A DNA stretch of 64,000 bases, taken from Scheffersomyces stipitis CBS 6054 (lineage: Eukaryota; Ascomycota; Pichiomycetes; Serinales; Debaryomycetaceae). The notes under the pieces were generated by a model. That model made no database searches. It was given only the letters and a program-made list of their open reading frames with translations, and was not told the DNA's origin. Location: positions 2,852,001-2,916,000 of the forward strand of contig NC_009068.1 in the NCBI RefSeq assembly GCF_000209165.1, read 5' to 3'. How positions within the stretch are numbered: position 1 is the stretch's first letter; every line of letters begins with the position of its first letter. Made by a program: the position numbers and the translations under genes. This document shows, piece after piece, positions 1 through 10,183 of this stretch.

Positions 1-26
1 ATTGAATGACTTACCGAAGGGTTTTT

Positions 27-1682
27 CTAATTTATGCCCTTAGTATCGGAACTGTCGTTACCATCATTTTCGATTTCTTCCCTATTGGAACCATCATTTG
101 CGATCTTGTAGATTTTGTTTCTCCAGAAACCGTCTTCACCAATGATTTCCTTTGAAACCAAGGTGTAGTTACCGATTTTTGGAAGGATCTTGGCCCAGAC
201 AATCCAGTAAACTAAACCGATACCAAAGACACCCCAAGTGACAACGGCATGGATCCAGTATGGCAAAGAATTGTAGACAGTTTGTCCCTTCACTGGAGGA
301 ATGTAAGGAGCAACAATCAAGTACAAGGAAGCTAAGAAGAAGAAAGCGACAACAGGCAAAGTGGCCTTAATAGGAGGGTTCCATTCGGTCAAACCTCTGT
401 ATCTTTGGTAATAGACATAGAGCAATCCACCGGCAAGAACAGTGTTGACAACGTTCAATGGGTAAGAAATCAAGTTCAACACAAAGTTGTAAGCATCACC
501 TGGAGGTGGAGCAACAATGGTGATGATACAGACAATCCAATGTTCCATCAAACCAACAAATGGAGTGCTGAAAGGTCTGGAAGTAGCAAAGAATCTCGAG
601 AATGGCAAGGCACCTTCACGACCCAATTGTTGAACAATTCTACCCTGGGAGAAAATGACAGACATGACGTTGGCCCAGGCAGACAAAGCGACAAATACAG
701 AGGCAGCCTTTTCAGCAGAGTCACCAAAAGCGAACTTGAAGAAGGAGGCAGCTAAAATTCTACCGGAACCAGCGATTTCTTCCTTTGGAACAACAGCAAA
801 GTAAGCAATGTTAACAAACATATAGATAATACCCAAGAAGATAAAAGCGGTTGGAGCAGCGACTCTCAAGACTTTGACAGGGTTCTTGATTTCACCCAAA
901 GCATAGTTAGCATTGGAGTAACCCACATACGACCAAATGACATTGTACAAAGCATTAACAATACCGAAAGCAGTAGGGGTTTCACCAGAGAAAGCATTGT
1001 GGAAGTTTCCAGTAGGGTGGAAGTTGTTAGTCTTGATACCACCACCAAGGGCAACCCAACCTGTGACTGTGATGAACAACACAATGAACACCTTGAAGAC
1101 ACCTAAGGAGTTGGCCAAGAACAAACCAGCCTTAACATTGATGGCATTGATTAAGAAGGCAAAGGTAATGACAGCAATACCAATACCTCTGGAGTTCCAT
1201 TGAGTAACTTCCTTGCCTGCGGCGTTCAAAATATATTCACCGACGACAATAGAGTTACCAGCAGCCCAACCCAAGAAGAAAACATAGGAAGCGTACATGG
1301 CAGTGACCAAGAATTTAGGCTTCTTGAACAAGTATTCTAAATAGTTCTTTTCACCACCGTTTCTAGGCAAGGCAGATCCCAATTCCATATACACCAACAA
1401 ACCGGAAAGTGCAATGATAGTACCTGCGAACCACATCATCAAGGCAGTTCCAACAGATCCAGAAAGGGCGAAAATAGTGGAACCAGTGGAAAACACACCG
1501 GCACCCAACATTCTGTTAAGCATCAAAAAGGTGGCCGAAACATAACCAATTTCCTTCTTGTTTTGATCAATTTGGATGACGGCAGCTTCGTTATCAGAGG
1601 CCGAAGTTAAACTGGCCGAGCCTGGCTGCTCATTGTGCTTCTCGTTAGTCGAGTTTGTTTTGTAGAAGTCAGTGAGACCCAT
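27..1682 (-). CDS. MUP1: High-affinity methionine permease, Mup1-like (LAT/APC family)
   Basis: The 551-residue protein is close to the usual length of fungal Mup1 permeases. A hydrophilic N-terminal tail of about 45 residues, with Lys16, Lys42 and Lys43 as possible ubiquitin sites, precedes about twelve hydrophobic segments and a hydrophilic C-terminal tail. The first segment carries the glycine-rich GAGVFSTG stretch (60-67), the unwound substrate-binding helix of APC transporters. It is followed by PRNGGEKNYLEYLF (106-119), typical of LAT-type permeases. By family knowledge it imports methionine, and some cysteine, by proton symport at the plasma membrane, and is endocytosed when methionine is plentiful. 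A CACGTG site at 2438-2443 in its upstream region would fit sulfur control by Cbf1/Met4, but this is inference. A low-affinity Mup3-type paralogue is the main alternative. Confidence 0.88.
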   Translation of the reverse strand: MGLTDFYKTNSTNEKHNEQPGSASLTSASDNEAAVIQIDQNKKEIGYVSATFLMLNRMLGAGVFSTGSTIFALSGSVGTALMMWFAGTIIALSGLLVYMELGSALPRNGGEKNYLEYLFKKPKFLVTAMYASYVFFLGWAAGNSIVVGEYILNAAGKEVTQWNSRGIGIAVITFAFLINAINVKAGLFLANSLGVFKVFIVLFITVTGWVALGGGIKTNNFHPTGNFHNAFSGETPTAFGIVNALYNVIWSYVGYSNANYALGEIKNPVKVLRVAAPTAFIFLGIIYMFVNIAYFAVVPKEEIAGSGRILAASFFKFAFGDSAEKAASVFVALSAWANVMSVIFSQGRIVQQLGREGALPFSRFFATSRPFSTPFVGLMEHWIVCIITIVAPPPGDAYNFVLNLISYPLNVVNTVLAGGLLYVYYQRYRGLTEWNPPIKATLPVVAFFFLASLYLIVAPYIPPVKGQTVYNSLPYWIHAVVTWGVFGIGLVYWIVWAKILPKIGNYTLVSKEIIGEDGFWRNKIYKIANDGSNREEIENDGNDSSDTKGIN

Positions 1683-2437
1683 ATTGAAAAGCTTTTTGCA
1701 ATAATTGATTAGGCCATCCAGTCAAATTTTGCAATTGAGGGAAACTTTCAAGAGTTATATACTATTTTTTTTTCGTAAAGCAACCCCAGCGATAATACAG
1801 CAACCAAGAGATAGGCCAGAAAATTTTAGTCAGAAGTCTACAATTCCATTATGGCAAAACGATAGTGAGAGAAGCGCAGGGCCATCAGATATTAGACGTA
1901 ACAAAAAGAAATTTTGCTGCGCAGATGTTGCAGAAATGGTATCGCATGCAGGACACACAGTTTTCACAATGATTTTACCATTACGGCATACTGATTCTGG
2001 GAACGGCATTAACAGCAGGGAATGCCTTAAAATATTACAAAGGTGGCAGTAGGCGGACAAGACTTACAAACAGTGGCAACACTGTGAAGATGATCGAGAC
2101 AAGACAATCATGAAACAGCGGCCGATGGTGGAGAAGTTGATTTGCACAAGAGAAACTAGAATTGTAATCATATTCAAATTGGGGCGGGACCTTCAATGGC
2201 GGCCTTCAAAGGAAAAGATTACTGCTAGGCTGTGTGATTTCAATTCCTTGTTGCAGTGAGCTGAGCTTTCTTCTATAAAGACTTCCGCTTACCTCCTGAC
2301 TTCGGTGTCTCATTTGTTTCCAACGGCCATATGTTAAGTTGTATGGGTATATATTTTTTCTGTCTGCTTGTGCATGCAGAAAATAAATCTGGTTATTCCG
2401 AAAGCTTTTTGTGCAAATTAGCCGCTGTGTGCGATTT

Positions 2438-2443
2438 CACGTG
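2438..2443. promoter_or_regulatory. CACGTG E-box (Cbf1-type) upstream of MUP1
   Basis: The sequence TTTCACGTGAC contains the palindrome CACGTG about 755 bp upstream of the MUP1 start. Cbf1 binds this core and recruits Met4/Met28 at sulfur genes in Saccharomyces. The link to methionine control here is inferred from the neighbour. Confidence 0.4.
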
Positions 2444-2502
2444 ACTATACACAGTTTTTCAGTCGCCTAACTACTACAAAGAGAATGGTGATTGTTTCGG
2501 AC

Positions 2503-2520
2503 AGCTTAGCTTAGCTTAGC
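2503..2520. repeat. Short tandem repeat (AGCTT)n
   Basis: There are three perfect copies of AGCTT plus a partial fourth, in non-coding DNA upstream of MUP1. Confidence 0.8.
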
Positions 2521-3945
2521 CTCTATTCCGTTCATTCGCCCTAGCCTGCCATTGTCTGGCATTGCAGGTTGTGCCTATTATTTCCAGCTGTTTTAAGGAG
2601 GCTCAGCTAGACGTTCTATTTGGCCATAAAATGGCTTTTGAGCTCACCACTATATAAGCTCTGGTTGATTGCAAAAGTAGCATGTTCAGATGGACAGAAC
2701 GCTATTGGTCGGATTGGACCAGCAATTCTGGTCGCTGATCACATGCGAGTGCTGTGGTCCTTGTCTTGGAATTCTGCTTGCAGGTTCTCTTCGTATTTCT
2801 TTCATTGATAACACCAATTGCCTTTCCATTTGTATGGATCTACAAAGTGTGGACATGAAACGCAAGAAAACAACGAGTGTATATCCCAAAACAGAAGCGG
2901 TTGCCTTTTCACTACGCAGGCAAGCCAGAAACAGCAACTAAAGTCGCAAAACCTGGAGCTCATCTCATGCAGAAGGTGTGGCTGCAGAGTCACCAGATTC
3001 CTTAGTATGGGGCCCCTGAATTTTCTTCGACAGTATAATTGCCAGATGCCTTGTCAATCGACACAGAAACCAGCACAAGGAATTCTTGCCTGACGCCTAA
3101 CAGCTCCATAATAGTGGCTCGCAGTAAATTGGCCAATTTAAAATGCTTCCTATATATCGTATATCGCACATCTCCGACCAGATCGCCAGTTCAGGTCATG
3201 TCTTGCGAGCTCATCGCAGCACTTGTAATTGCTTTGTTTGAAATGATACCCGCAGACTTACTTTTTCTTATCTATGGGATAGCTCCGCAGCCAATGAAAA
3301 GTATCAGTTTCAGTTTGTAGCAAGTAGTTGAATCTGGCATCACCTCGTTACTCTTACACTTTTCCTGAGATGGAAGTACGATATTATCTGGTTCTGTAGG
3401 AAGTTCAAAACATTGCTCGGCATTCAATGCATTGTAGGCACCTTAATTTCACTTCTTGCCACAGTATTTCTCGCCAGGATATCGACTGGATTGATTATAC
3501 GGCTAGTATAAGCTTGCGGTAGTAGCTGTAAAGCAATTATTCCCGAGAGTGTCACAGAACAGCGCAGCAAGAAATCTCTTGGGAACTGTATAGTGCAATT
3601 GGTTGCAACTCGCATTATCAGTTGGCTTAAGAGCCCAGGAAAGACTATTGGGTGCGAATGCGATGAACAGATTCATTTTAAAGCAACTATTTGATACCCA
3701 TCATGTACGATTGTCTCCCGATCAATAGAGTTCTCTATAAAGGTGTAAGTATTCGGAACATTAATTAAAAATGTCAACTGGGACGAACCAAATTCTCTGC
3801 CCTTTTTGACTATGGAATATTACTATTTAAAACTACAATATACATGGTTGCAAAATTGACACGAAAATTCTCTATATTTTTTGGTTTTGGCCACGCAAAT
3901 CGGTATTTACAATAACATTAATATGATATAGAATTGAGCGGGCTT

Positions 3946-6900
3946 CTAATTCTTGAGGGCGTTTTCAATTTCCTTACTGGCCACTTCCAAGTTCTCAGCA
4001 GAACCGATCAAGTACACGAAGTTAGGGTTCTTGTCGTTGGATCTAGGAACAGTGATGAAGGTGCTGGACTTCTTTCTGATTTGGTTGATCTTGGAGCCCT
4101 GTGGACCGACAATCTTGGAGAAAGTCGATGGGTTCTTGGAGTAGAACCAACCGACACTTGTAGCTGCCTTAGCGTTTGCCAAACGTTCTTCAATCAACTT
4201 AGCAGCCTTCTTAGCACCTTCTTCGTCACCCTTTAATCTCCATGGGATAACCACATCTGATTCTTCTACTGGAGCATTGTCCACGATGGTGAACTTGGTA
4301 GCAGCATCATCAGTTGGGAAAGCTTCTTGAGGAGGAGTTGGAATAGACGAGCTAGAGAGCTTGGCTGCTTGTCTGGTCAAGTTTCCGTGCTGAACTTCCA
4401 CGTTGTAGTCGGACTTCAACTTCTTGAATATGGCACCCTTTTCACTAACCAATGCATGATAGGCTTGTGGAACATCTACAGAAAGAACCCAGTCGTCCTT
4501 GGTCAATTCAGCGATCTTTGTCTTCAATCCCTCGATTTTTTCTGGCAAACCAGACAATTTGATGATGGTAGATGCATCGTTTGGTCTGGGGATTTCAATA
4601 GAGGCTCCGAATTCCTCTTGCAATGAGTGACGGATCGAACCGCTTGGGCCAACGATCAACCTGTGCTTTTCCTTAGGCAATTCGTAGTCCTCAGTGACTG
4701 AAGCTTCCTTTGTAGCAATGATCTTCTTGACCTGCTCAATGACCTTGTCGACGATGGATTTGTCACCCTGCGAAGTGACTTCATCAGAGCCAGATCCTTC
4801 GTTAGGAATCGACAATAACTTGAAGTATCTGTTTCTGGGTAAGTCATCACCACCAGCCTTACTTATGATTTCCTTCATCACAGAACCGGCCTGGCCAATC
4901 AAGTCACGATGGTATTTAGGATCAACCTTGATGGTGACACTAGCGAAGTTTTCGATTTCTTCGATGATTTCGTTGATCTTGTTAATAGCTTCCTTCAATG
5001 CAGATTTGGCACCAGTCAACTCGACTTCTGCATATCCCAACGATTCTTCAGATTCGGTGTTTCTGTTGAACTTGTATTCAATACCAGAACCGTCAGCAAT
5101 GTCATTGATGGTCTCACCAGCTTTACCGATGACTCTGGCAATAGCCTTGACGGGAATCTGAATAGTCTGCTTGAAACCATTCTCCTTCTCGTACTTGTAC
5201 AACTCCTTCAACTCCTCTTCGGCCTTAGCTACACCCTTAGAAGGACCCTTGATAGTGACTTCGTCCTTCGACTTAGGAGCGTCGGCAAAGTCAGAAGTCT
5301 TGCCATCAGCACTGGGGAATCTGATCTTGACATTGTATTTGTCTTGCAATCTATTAATATAGACTCCGCTCTGGCCAATCATTCTTCTGTGGTACTGGCT
5401 TTCGATCTTCAAAGTTACCAAAGTCTCATCGGCCCATCTCTTGGACAACTGCTGGATGTCTACCTTGGCTTCTTCTACGTTTCTCTTTATACCAGATACT
5501 ACAATGTCAGTCTTGCCAGTCTTGTCCTTAGAGTCAGCTTCCTTACCTTCGTCGGCAACATCAATCTTAACACCGAACTCGTCACGCAAGGCATTCAAGT
5601 TGGCTCCGCTCTTTCCGATCAATCTGGATAAAACCGTGCTTGGCACAGAAATAGTAGCAGTATAGCCGTCTTTGTACTCCTGAGCATCTGCCAAAACAGC
5701 CTCTACGTCCTTCTTTACCTTGGATACTTCAGACTTGACACCATGGATGTAGATCGAGTCATCACTAGACTTGCTTCCATCATGGTGCAATTTAACTTCA
5801 ACAGAGTTGGCTTCTACGCCCTTCAAAATAGACTTCAAAGTAGTACCTCTTGGACCGGAGACAGTACTTTGTTCCTTAGAAGGAACATTCAAGACTACAG
5901 ATTCCAAGTTAGCAGCCAATTTTCTCAAGCCATCCAAGGCTTCTTCAACCTCTGTGAAAGAAACCGAGTCGGAAGACTCAAAGTCGTCAAAATCATCTGA
6001 TTCTTCTGCTTCCTTTTCATCAGCAAACAAAGTAATATTACTTCCCAAAATCACGTACGATACCTTCGACTGCTTGGCTACAGCCTTGATAGTCTCTGGT
6101 ACTTTTCCAATCAAAAAGGCATCAATGTCGTCAATAACCTTGGTCTGATCAGGAGTAATCTTGTTTACGACTTGGACAATGGCTTTTCTCACAGTCTTGA
6201 TCTTTTCCGCATCGTCTTTACAAACGATCTCAATCGGGATGGAAGCAATAGATTCATCAGAGAGAGTCTTAGTTGAAGGAACACTGATGCTTACTTCGTG
6301 TTCACCAGCAATCTGCTTGAAAACACCGTTTTGATTCAACAAGGCAGCAACAGCCTTCACGTGTTTCAAGTTACCCTTGTGGGCCTTCAGCATATCCAAA
6401 ACTTCAACCTTGTAGGAGGAAGTGGTCTGTCTAGCCTTTTCCTTAGCTGCAGCCAACTTCTTCTTCTCACCAATGAATTTTACGTTGGCTTCTCCCTCAG
6501 ATGGTAACTGGATAAAGACATGGTCCTCTTCCAAAATGGCACCGATAGGCAAGAATTGGTGTTTGATCTTGGGGATTGGAACCTCTTCAGTAGTGAGCTT
6601 GGTAGAAAGAGCATCCAAGATGTCTTTGACTTCAGCCTTGGCTTCAAGAGCCAACTCTCTGTCACCAACAATCAAGATGGTAGCGCTACCGGACTTGTAA
6701 TCTGGAACGTTAATGTCTAAGCTCAGATACTTGGACACAACAGGGTTCAAGGCGACAGAAGCAAATGGTTTAACGAGATCGTCGACCTTGACCTTGACAG
6801 ACAAGTTCTTGGTCTCTTCCTTGACTATGGCGTTGATCTGAGCCTTGGCACGCTTACATCCTTCAACGTCACCGCTAACGGTGATAGTCACAGTTTTGGA

Positions 6901-7641
6901 AAAGATGTCGTCTTCGTCTTCATCCTCATCCTCAACATCATCTTCAGGATTTCCGATATCGATCTTGACGTCATTGGCCAGAATAATAGGTTTCAAGTTT
7001 TTACCTTGAGGTCCAATGATTCTCGATCTGACTTTGGCTGGGACAGAAAAAGACAACACTACAGGCTTGGTCAACTTCTTGATGACGGTTCTTTTGGCCA
7101 AGCGGACGTCTTCAGGCTTACCAGTGATCAAGAAGGTTCTCTTCTTGGTGTGTTGCGATGTGGTGCACTCGATGTTGGTGTTGGTATCGGACTTAACAGT
7201 GGTCAAGATCTTGATGAAGTCAAGTCTGGCGACATTCAACTGATCTTCAGCATCGAGCGAGAAAGCTTCCTGGATAGTTGAAACCTTGACTCTGTGACCG
7301 TTGGTGCCAACAACAGCAGGCTTAGGTTTGGCCAAAGGGGTGGGCGACACCGAGCCAGAAACTGGAGTCTTCATGGAAGGGCCCCACAGCGGAGTAACGA
7401 CACCAGACACCGAAGGCAGTTTCTTACCTCCAAGAGCCGGAAAGGCAGACTCATCGGCGATTGACGGAGCGGTAGCACTAGAAGCTACACCAGCAGAACC
7501 AGCAGACGAAATAACAGAAGCAGCATCTTCACCAGAGCCGTTACCGTTCTGGTTTGTGCCAACATTAACATCAGCAAAGTCGTCGGCAACATAATCGTCG
7601 TTGTTGACACGTGCGGCGATGATTTCAGCAGGAGTAGGCAT
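3946..7641 (-). CDS. SCP160: Vigilin-type multi-KH RNA-binding protein Scp160
   Basis: The 1231-residue protein matches the length of yeast Scp160 (about 1220) and consists of serial KH domains. At least eight canonical GXXG loops are visible: GPQGK, GPRGT, GKSGA, GQSGV, GKAGE, GQAGS, GPSGS and GPQGS. Several repeats lack the loop, for example SEKGA. The N-terminus is a Ser/Ala-rich leader, and an acidic stretch lies inside an early KH repeat. By family knowledge it binds mRNA and polysomes at the ER membrane, and affects translation and ploidy maintenance. The gene ends in an AAT-TAG codon pair and no frameshift is visible. Long open frames on the opposite strand, up to 240 codons, are shadows of its codon use. 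Confidence 0.95.
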   Translation of the reverse strand: MPTPAEIIAARVNNDDYVADDFADVNVGTNQNGNGSGEDAASVISSAGSAGVASSATAPSIADESAFPALGGKKLPSVSGVVTPLWGPSMKTPVSGSVSPTPLAKPKPAVVGTNGHRVKVSTIQEAFSLDAEDQLNVARLDFIKILTTVKSDTNTNIECTTSQHTKKRTFLITGKPEDVRLAKRTVIKKLTKPVVLSFSVPAKVRSRIIGPQGKNLKPIILANDVKIDIGNPEDDVEDEDEDEDDIFSKTVTITVSGDVEGCKRAKAQINAIVKEETKNLSVKVKVDDLVKPFASVALNPVVSKYLSLDINVPDYKSGSATILIVGDRELALEAKAEVKDILDALSTKLTTEEVPIPKIKHQFLPIGAILEEDHVFIQLPSEGEANVKFIGEKKKLAAAKEKARQTTSSYKVEVLDMLKAHKGNLKHVKAVAALLNQNGVFKQIAGEHEVSISVPSTKTLSDESIASIPIEIVCKDDAEKIKTVRKAIVQVVNKITPDQTKVIDDIDAFLIGKVPETIKAVAKQSKVSYVILGSNITLFADEKEAEESDDFDDFESSDSVSFTEVEEALDGLRKLAANLESVVLNVPSKEQSTVSGPRGTTLKSILKGVEANSVEVKLHHDGSKSSDDSIYIHGVKSEVSKVKKDVEAVLADAQEYKDGYTATISVPSTVLSRLIGKSGANLNALRDEFGVKIDVADEGKEADSKDKTGKTDIVVSGIKRNVEEAKVDIQQLSKRWADETLVTLKIESQYHRRMIGQSGVYINRLQDKYNVKIRFPSADGKTSDFADAPKSKDEVTIKGPSKGVAKAEEELKELYKYEKENGFKQTIQIPVKAIARVIGKAGETINDIADGSGIEYKFNRNTESEESLGYAEVELTGAKSALKEAINKINEIIEEIENFASVTIKVDPKYHRDLIGQAGSVMKEIISKAGGDDLPRNRYFKLLSIPNEGSGSDEVTSQGDKSIVDKVIEQVKKIIATKEASVTEDYELPKEKHRLIVGPSGSIRHSLQEEFGASIEIPRPNDASTIIKLSGLPEKIEGLKTKIAELTKDDWVLSVDVPQAYHALVSEKGAIFKKLKSDYNVEVQHGNLTRQAAKLSSSSIPTPPQEAFPTDDAATKFTIVDNAPVEESDVVIPWRLKGDEEGAKKAAKLIEERLANAKAATSVGWFYSKNPSTFSKIVGPQGSKINQIRKKSSTFITVPRSNDKNPNFVYLIGSAENLEVASKEIENALKN

Positions 7642-8584
7642 AGTTCGAAAGTTTTAGGAACTTGGAAAAAGTGGAAAATGAAAAAACGGAAAAATCGAAA
7701 GTAGAAAATGTACGAGATTCGTAGCTTTTCTGTTGTGGGAATCAACGTATGTTGATTTTTACAGAGTCAGTAGACCTTCAGAGTGGACAATGGCAATGCT
7801 TTCCAGGGAAAACAGCAGGAACGAGTCAGAACGACACAGTTAAGAGACTAGTAGACAGAGTGAATCGACTCTGGGGAATAAGGAAAAAGAGTGAGGTTTG
7901 AAAAATGACTGCTGGCATTTTTGAAATCGGTATGGAATTTTTCAGTCACGTGACACATATCATAGGGCCACCAAGCCACTATTTGGGAGAGAAACTAAAA
8001 TTGGGCAGAAGTTGGAGAAACAGCCGTGAGTTTTTGGGCTGTCGGTGTCTACGTTTTGAACACTTCGGAATGGTTATTTCCATAAGATTTCTAATTGAAT
8101 ATACTTAAAAATTTGAAGCTATATCTCTCTTGCTATATCTGATTATGTCACCGATTATGTCACCTTAGATTCCGGAAATGTTCAAAAGAGGTTTCTCCCC
8201 GCTTTGCACTAGGTCCTGATTGGAGGAGTTTGTTTTGTCTTTGTCCTCAATCGTTTTATTATGCTCGTAAAGCTGAATGCAGACAAATCTCGGATCTAAC
8301 CGTATGGGGTAATTCCGGCAGACCTCAATCTAATATAGATAGAAGGGCTACTCAGACTTTGGCTATAGCCACCTTGACTTCAACGGTCTAGACTTCTGTG
8401 ACTGAGTTTCAACTCAAGTTTCTTACTATTGGACGAGTAGACAAGGCGATTACAAAAATTTACAAGTTTTTCTATTTTAATTTATTCATTCTCTTCTTTC
8501 TCTGGGAGTCTGAGCCAGCTCGGACTTTAAGAACTATTTATGTCTAGAGAGAGCAACTATAGCCGATATAATCTGTAATTATAA
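7642..8584. other. Intergenic region upstream of SCP160
   Basis: The stretch lies upstream of SCP160 and downstream of the next leftward gene. It contains a CACGTG site at 7947-7952 about 305 bp before the SCP160 start. I see no coding potential and no RNA gene. Confidence 0.7.
7947..7952. promoter_or_regulatory. CACGTG element upstream of SCP160
   Basis: The extended sequence GTCACGTGACAC contains the Cbf1-type palindrome. It lies farther from the start codon than the same element in four other promoters of this window. Confidence 0.4.
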
Positions 8585-10183
8585 TTACAGACACTGTATG
8601 ACATCTGCTCGTTCTTCAGGTTGAACTCCCACTAATCCCATCTGATAAATACGGAAACTATGACAAGATCCAATCCTTTGGTTCTTGATATGATTACCTG
8701 AGAAGATTCTCTTTTTCTCGTAGGAAGAAGTATGGTCGATGAAATCGTTGTAGGGGATGAAAATGCCCTTTTTCTTGCCCTTTCCTACTGTACTGCCTTT
8801 GCCTACGAAGTATTTGTAGTTGCTCAATGTCAAATCCTTGCCGTTCCAGCGGTCGTACGAGTTCAAGTCGGGAATACAGTTGGAGATGTACTGTTTTTCC
8901 AACACAGTGTAGAACTTCTCGTACGACACGAACTTCAAGTTGTTGATGCTTATTACATAAGCATTGTTTTTGGCTACATTGATCGACAGCACCAAACTGT
9001 TGGTAGTGGTGGCCACAGAGGGTCTTCTTTCATTGTCGAAAATCGACTCGTTTAGAGAGCCTTCACTGGAAGACAGAAGTGTCGACATCGAACGATTCAC
9101 ATCAGAAGAAGCACCACCAGAAGACTCCAACGTACGTGGTTTGTGGTCAGCATCGTTTCCATACCAACATGCGTTTCTACCAAACAAACCTAAATCATCA
9201 TCTTCGTCGTCGTCCTCACCAAAAAGCGGGTCGTTTCTTCTTCTATACGATGAAGCAGCTGCCGTTGCTATCAACAAGGCATTGTTTCTGCTGGTGTATC
9301 TAGAAGGAACACTCTTCAACTTGGACAATGTTCTTTGCTCAAGTGGTACGCTGAGATCTCTGCCTATTGTTAACATTCTGAACCAATGCACCATTGCGTA
9401 GAAAGACCAGAATTGAAGTAAGATCTGCTTGTACTCGATTCTCAAACGGAGAACATTCTTGTACTTGACCAAACTGGCTAGAGCTGTAGCTGACCCGTCG
9501 TAGATGTTCTCTTCCTTGTACATTGCAGAAATGAGTTGGTTCAAAGATGGAGCTTCACCAAGTTCCAAATTCGACAACGTAAACGAGCTGATCAATTGGC
9601 CCTGATACTTATTCTTGACTCTGGTATATGCTTCCTCTGATGTCACAGGTTCAAAAAGAAGATTGTTCTCCTCAAATAAGGTGTAGTATTTCGAAAGATT
9701 ATTCTTGAGCAATTTTTGAGAAACATAGCTCTTGAAGTTCAGCTTGATCTTGGTGACTGTTGAAGGGTTGACGATGTCCATTTCTGGAGTATTGTTGTTT
9801 CCGTAGGCATCTCCATCAAACAAGTCTACTTGGTCTACTTCTCGCAGATTTGTAGCAGTTTCGTGCAGTTTGTAGTCGTTATTAACTTCCCTGATAAGAT
9901 TGTGAAGGGAGTTCAGCTCATTGTAAAGTGCAATAATCAAGTCATGAACAGTTTTCTTGACGTCTAATTCGTAAAAATTGAGCTGAGTCGAATTGAGTTC
10001 CAACAACACTGGTTTCCAGGCCCTGGAACCTTCGTTGCAGCTGAACGGAGTGCTGAACTCCGACTTGACAAGTGCTAGACCAAAAAACTCAAGTGATGGT
10101 CTATATGCGGGAAGTGCCTCCGACGAAGCTTCGTATTTCGGTGGAGATGTAGTCATTTCGGGTTGTTTTGTCGGTATTATCAT
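8585..10183 (-). CDS. PH-domain protein, YHR131C/YNL144C type
   Basis: The 532-residue protein starts with a conserved block (about residues 27-75) reading YRPSLEFFGLALVK and then WKPVLLELNSTQLNFYEL. This is the start of a split pleckstrin-homology domain. The closing helix lies near residues 250-280 (LLQFWSFYAMVHWFRMLTIGR). A Ser-rich acidic middle section follows, then a second conserved block near residues 400-500 rich in aromatic and lysine residues (GKGKKKGIFIPYNDF). This arrangement resembles the uncharacterised Saccharomyces pair YHR131C/YNL144C, although this copy is shorter. Phosphoinositide or membrane binding is the family expectation and the cellular role is unknown. An internal ATG at codon 10 is an alternative start. 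Confidence 0.65.
   Translation of the reverse strand: MIIPTKQPEMTTSPPKYEASSEALPAYRPSLEFFGLALVKSEFSTPFSCNEGSRAWKPVLLELNSTQLNFYELDVKKTVHDLIIALYNELNSLHNLIREVNNDYKLHETATNLREVDQVDLFDGDAYGNNNTPEMDIVNPSTVTKIKLNFKSYVSQKLLKNNLSKYYTLFEENNLLFEPVTSEEAYTRVKNKYQGQLISSFTLSNLELGEAPSLNQLISAMYKEENIYDGSATALASLVKYKNVLRLRIEYKQILLQFWSFYAMVHWFRMLTIGRDLSVPLEQRTLSKLKSVPSRYTSRNNALLIATAAASSYRRRNDPLFGEDDDEDDDLGLFGRNACWYGNDADHKPRTLESSGGASSDVNRSMSTLLSSSEGSLNESIFDNERRPSVATTTNSLVLSINVAKNNAYVISINNLKFVSYEKFYTVLEKQYISNCIPDLNSYDRWNGKDLTLSNYKYFVGKGSTVGKGKKKGIFIPYNDFIDHTSSYEKKRIFSGNHIKNQRIGSCHSFRIYQMGLVGVQPEERADVIQCL

Larger units (their letters stand above)
1683..3945. other. Intergenic region between MUP1 and SCP160
   Basis: This 2.26 kb stretch is upstream of MUP1 and downstream of SCP160, since both genes read leftward. 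It holds only short ORFs without recognisable similarity. It also contains a CACGTG site (2438-2443), a pentanucleotide AGCTT repeat (2503-2520) and a GTGTCT element near 2305. I see no RNA gene in it. Confidence 0.7.

Noticed and set aside
4909..5631. 240-codon open frame on the plus strand inside SCP160
   Set aside because: It is antisense to a strongly conserved multi-KH gene and overlaps several other antisense frames. It is explained by the codon bias of SCP160.
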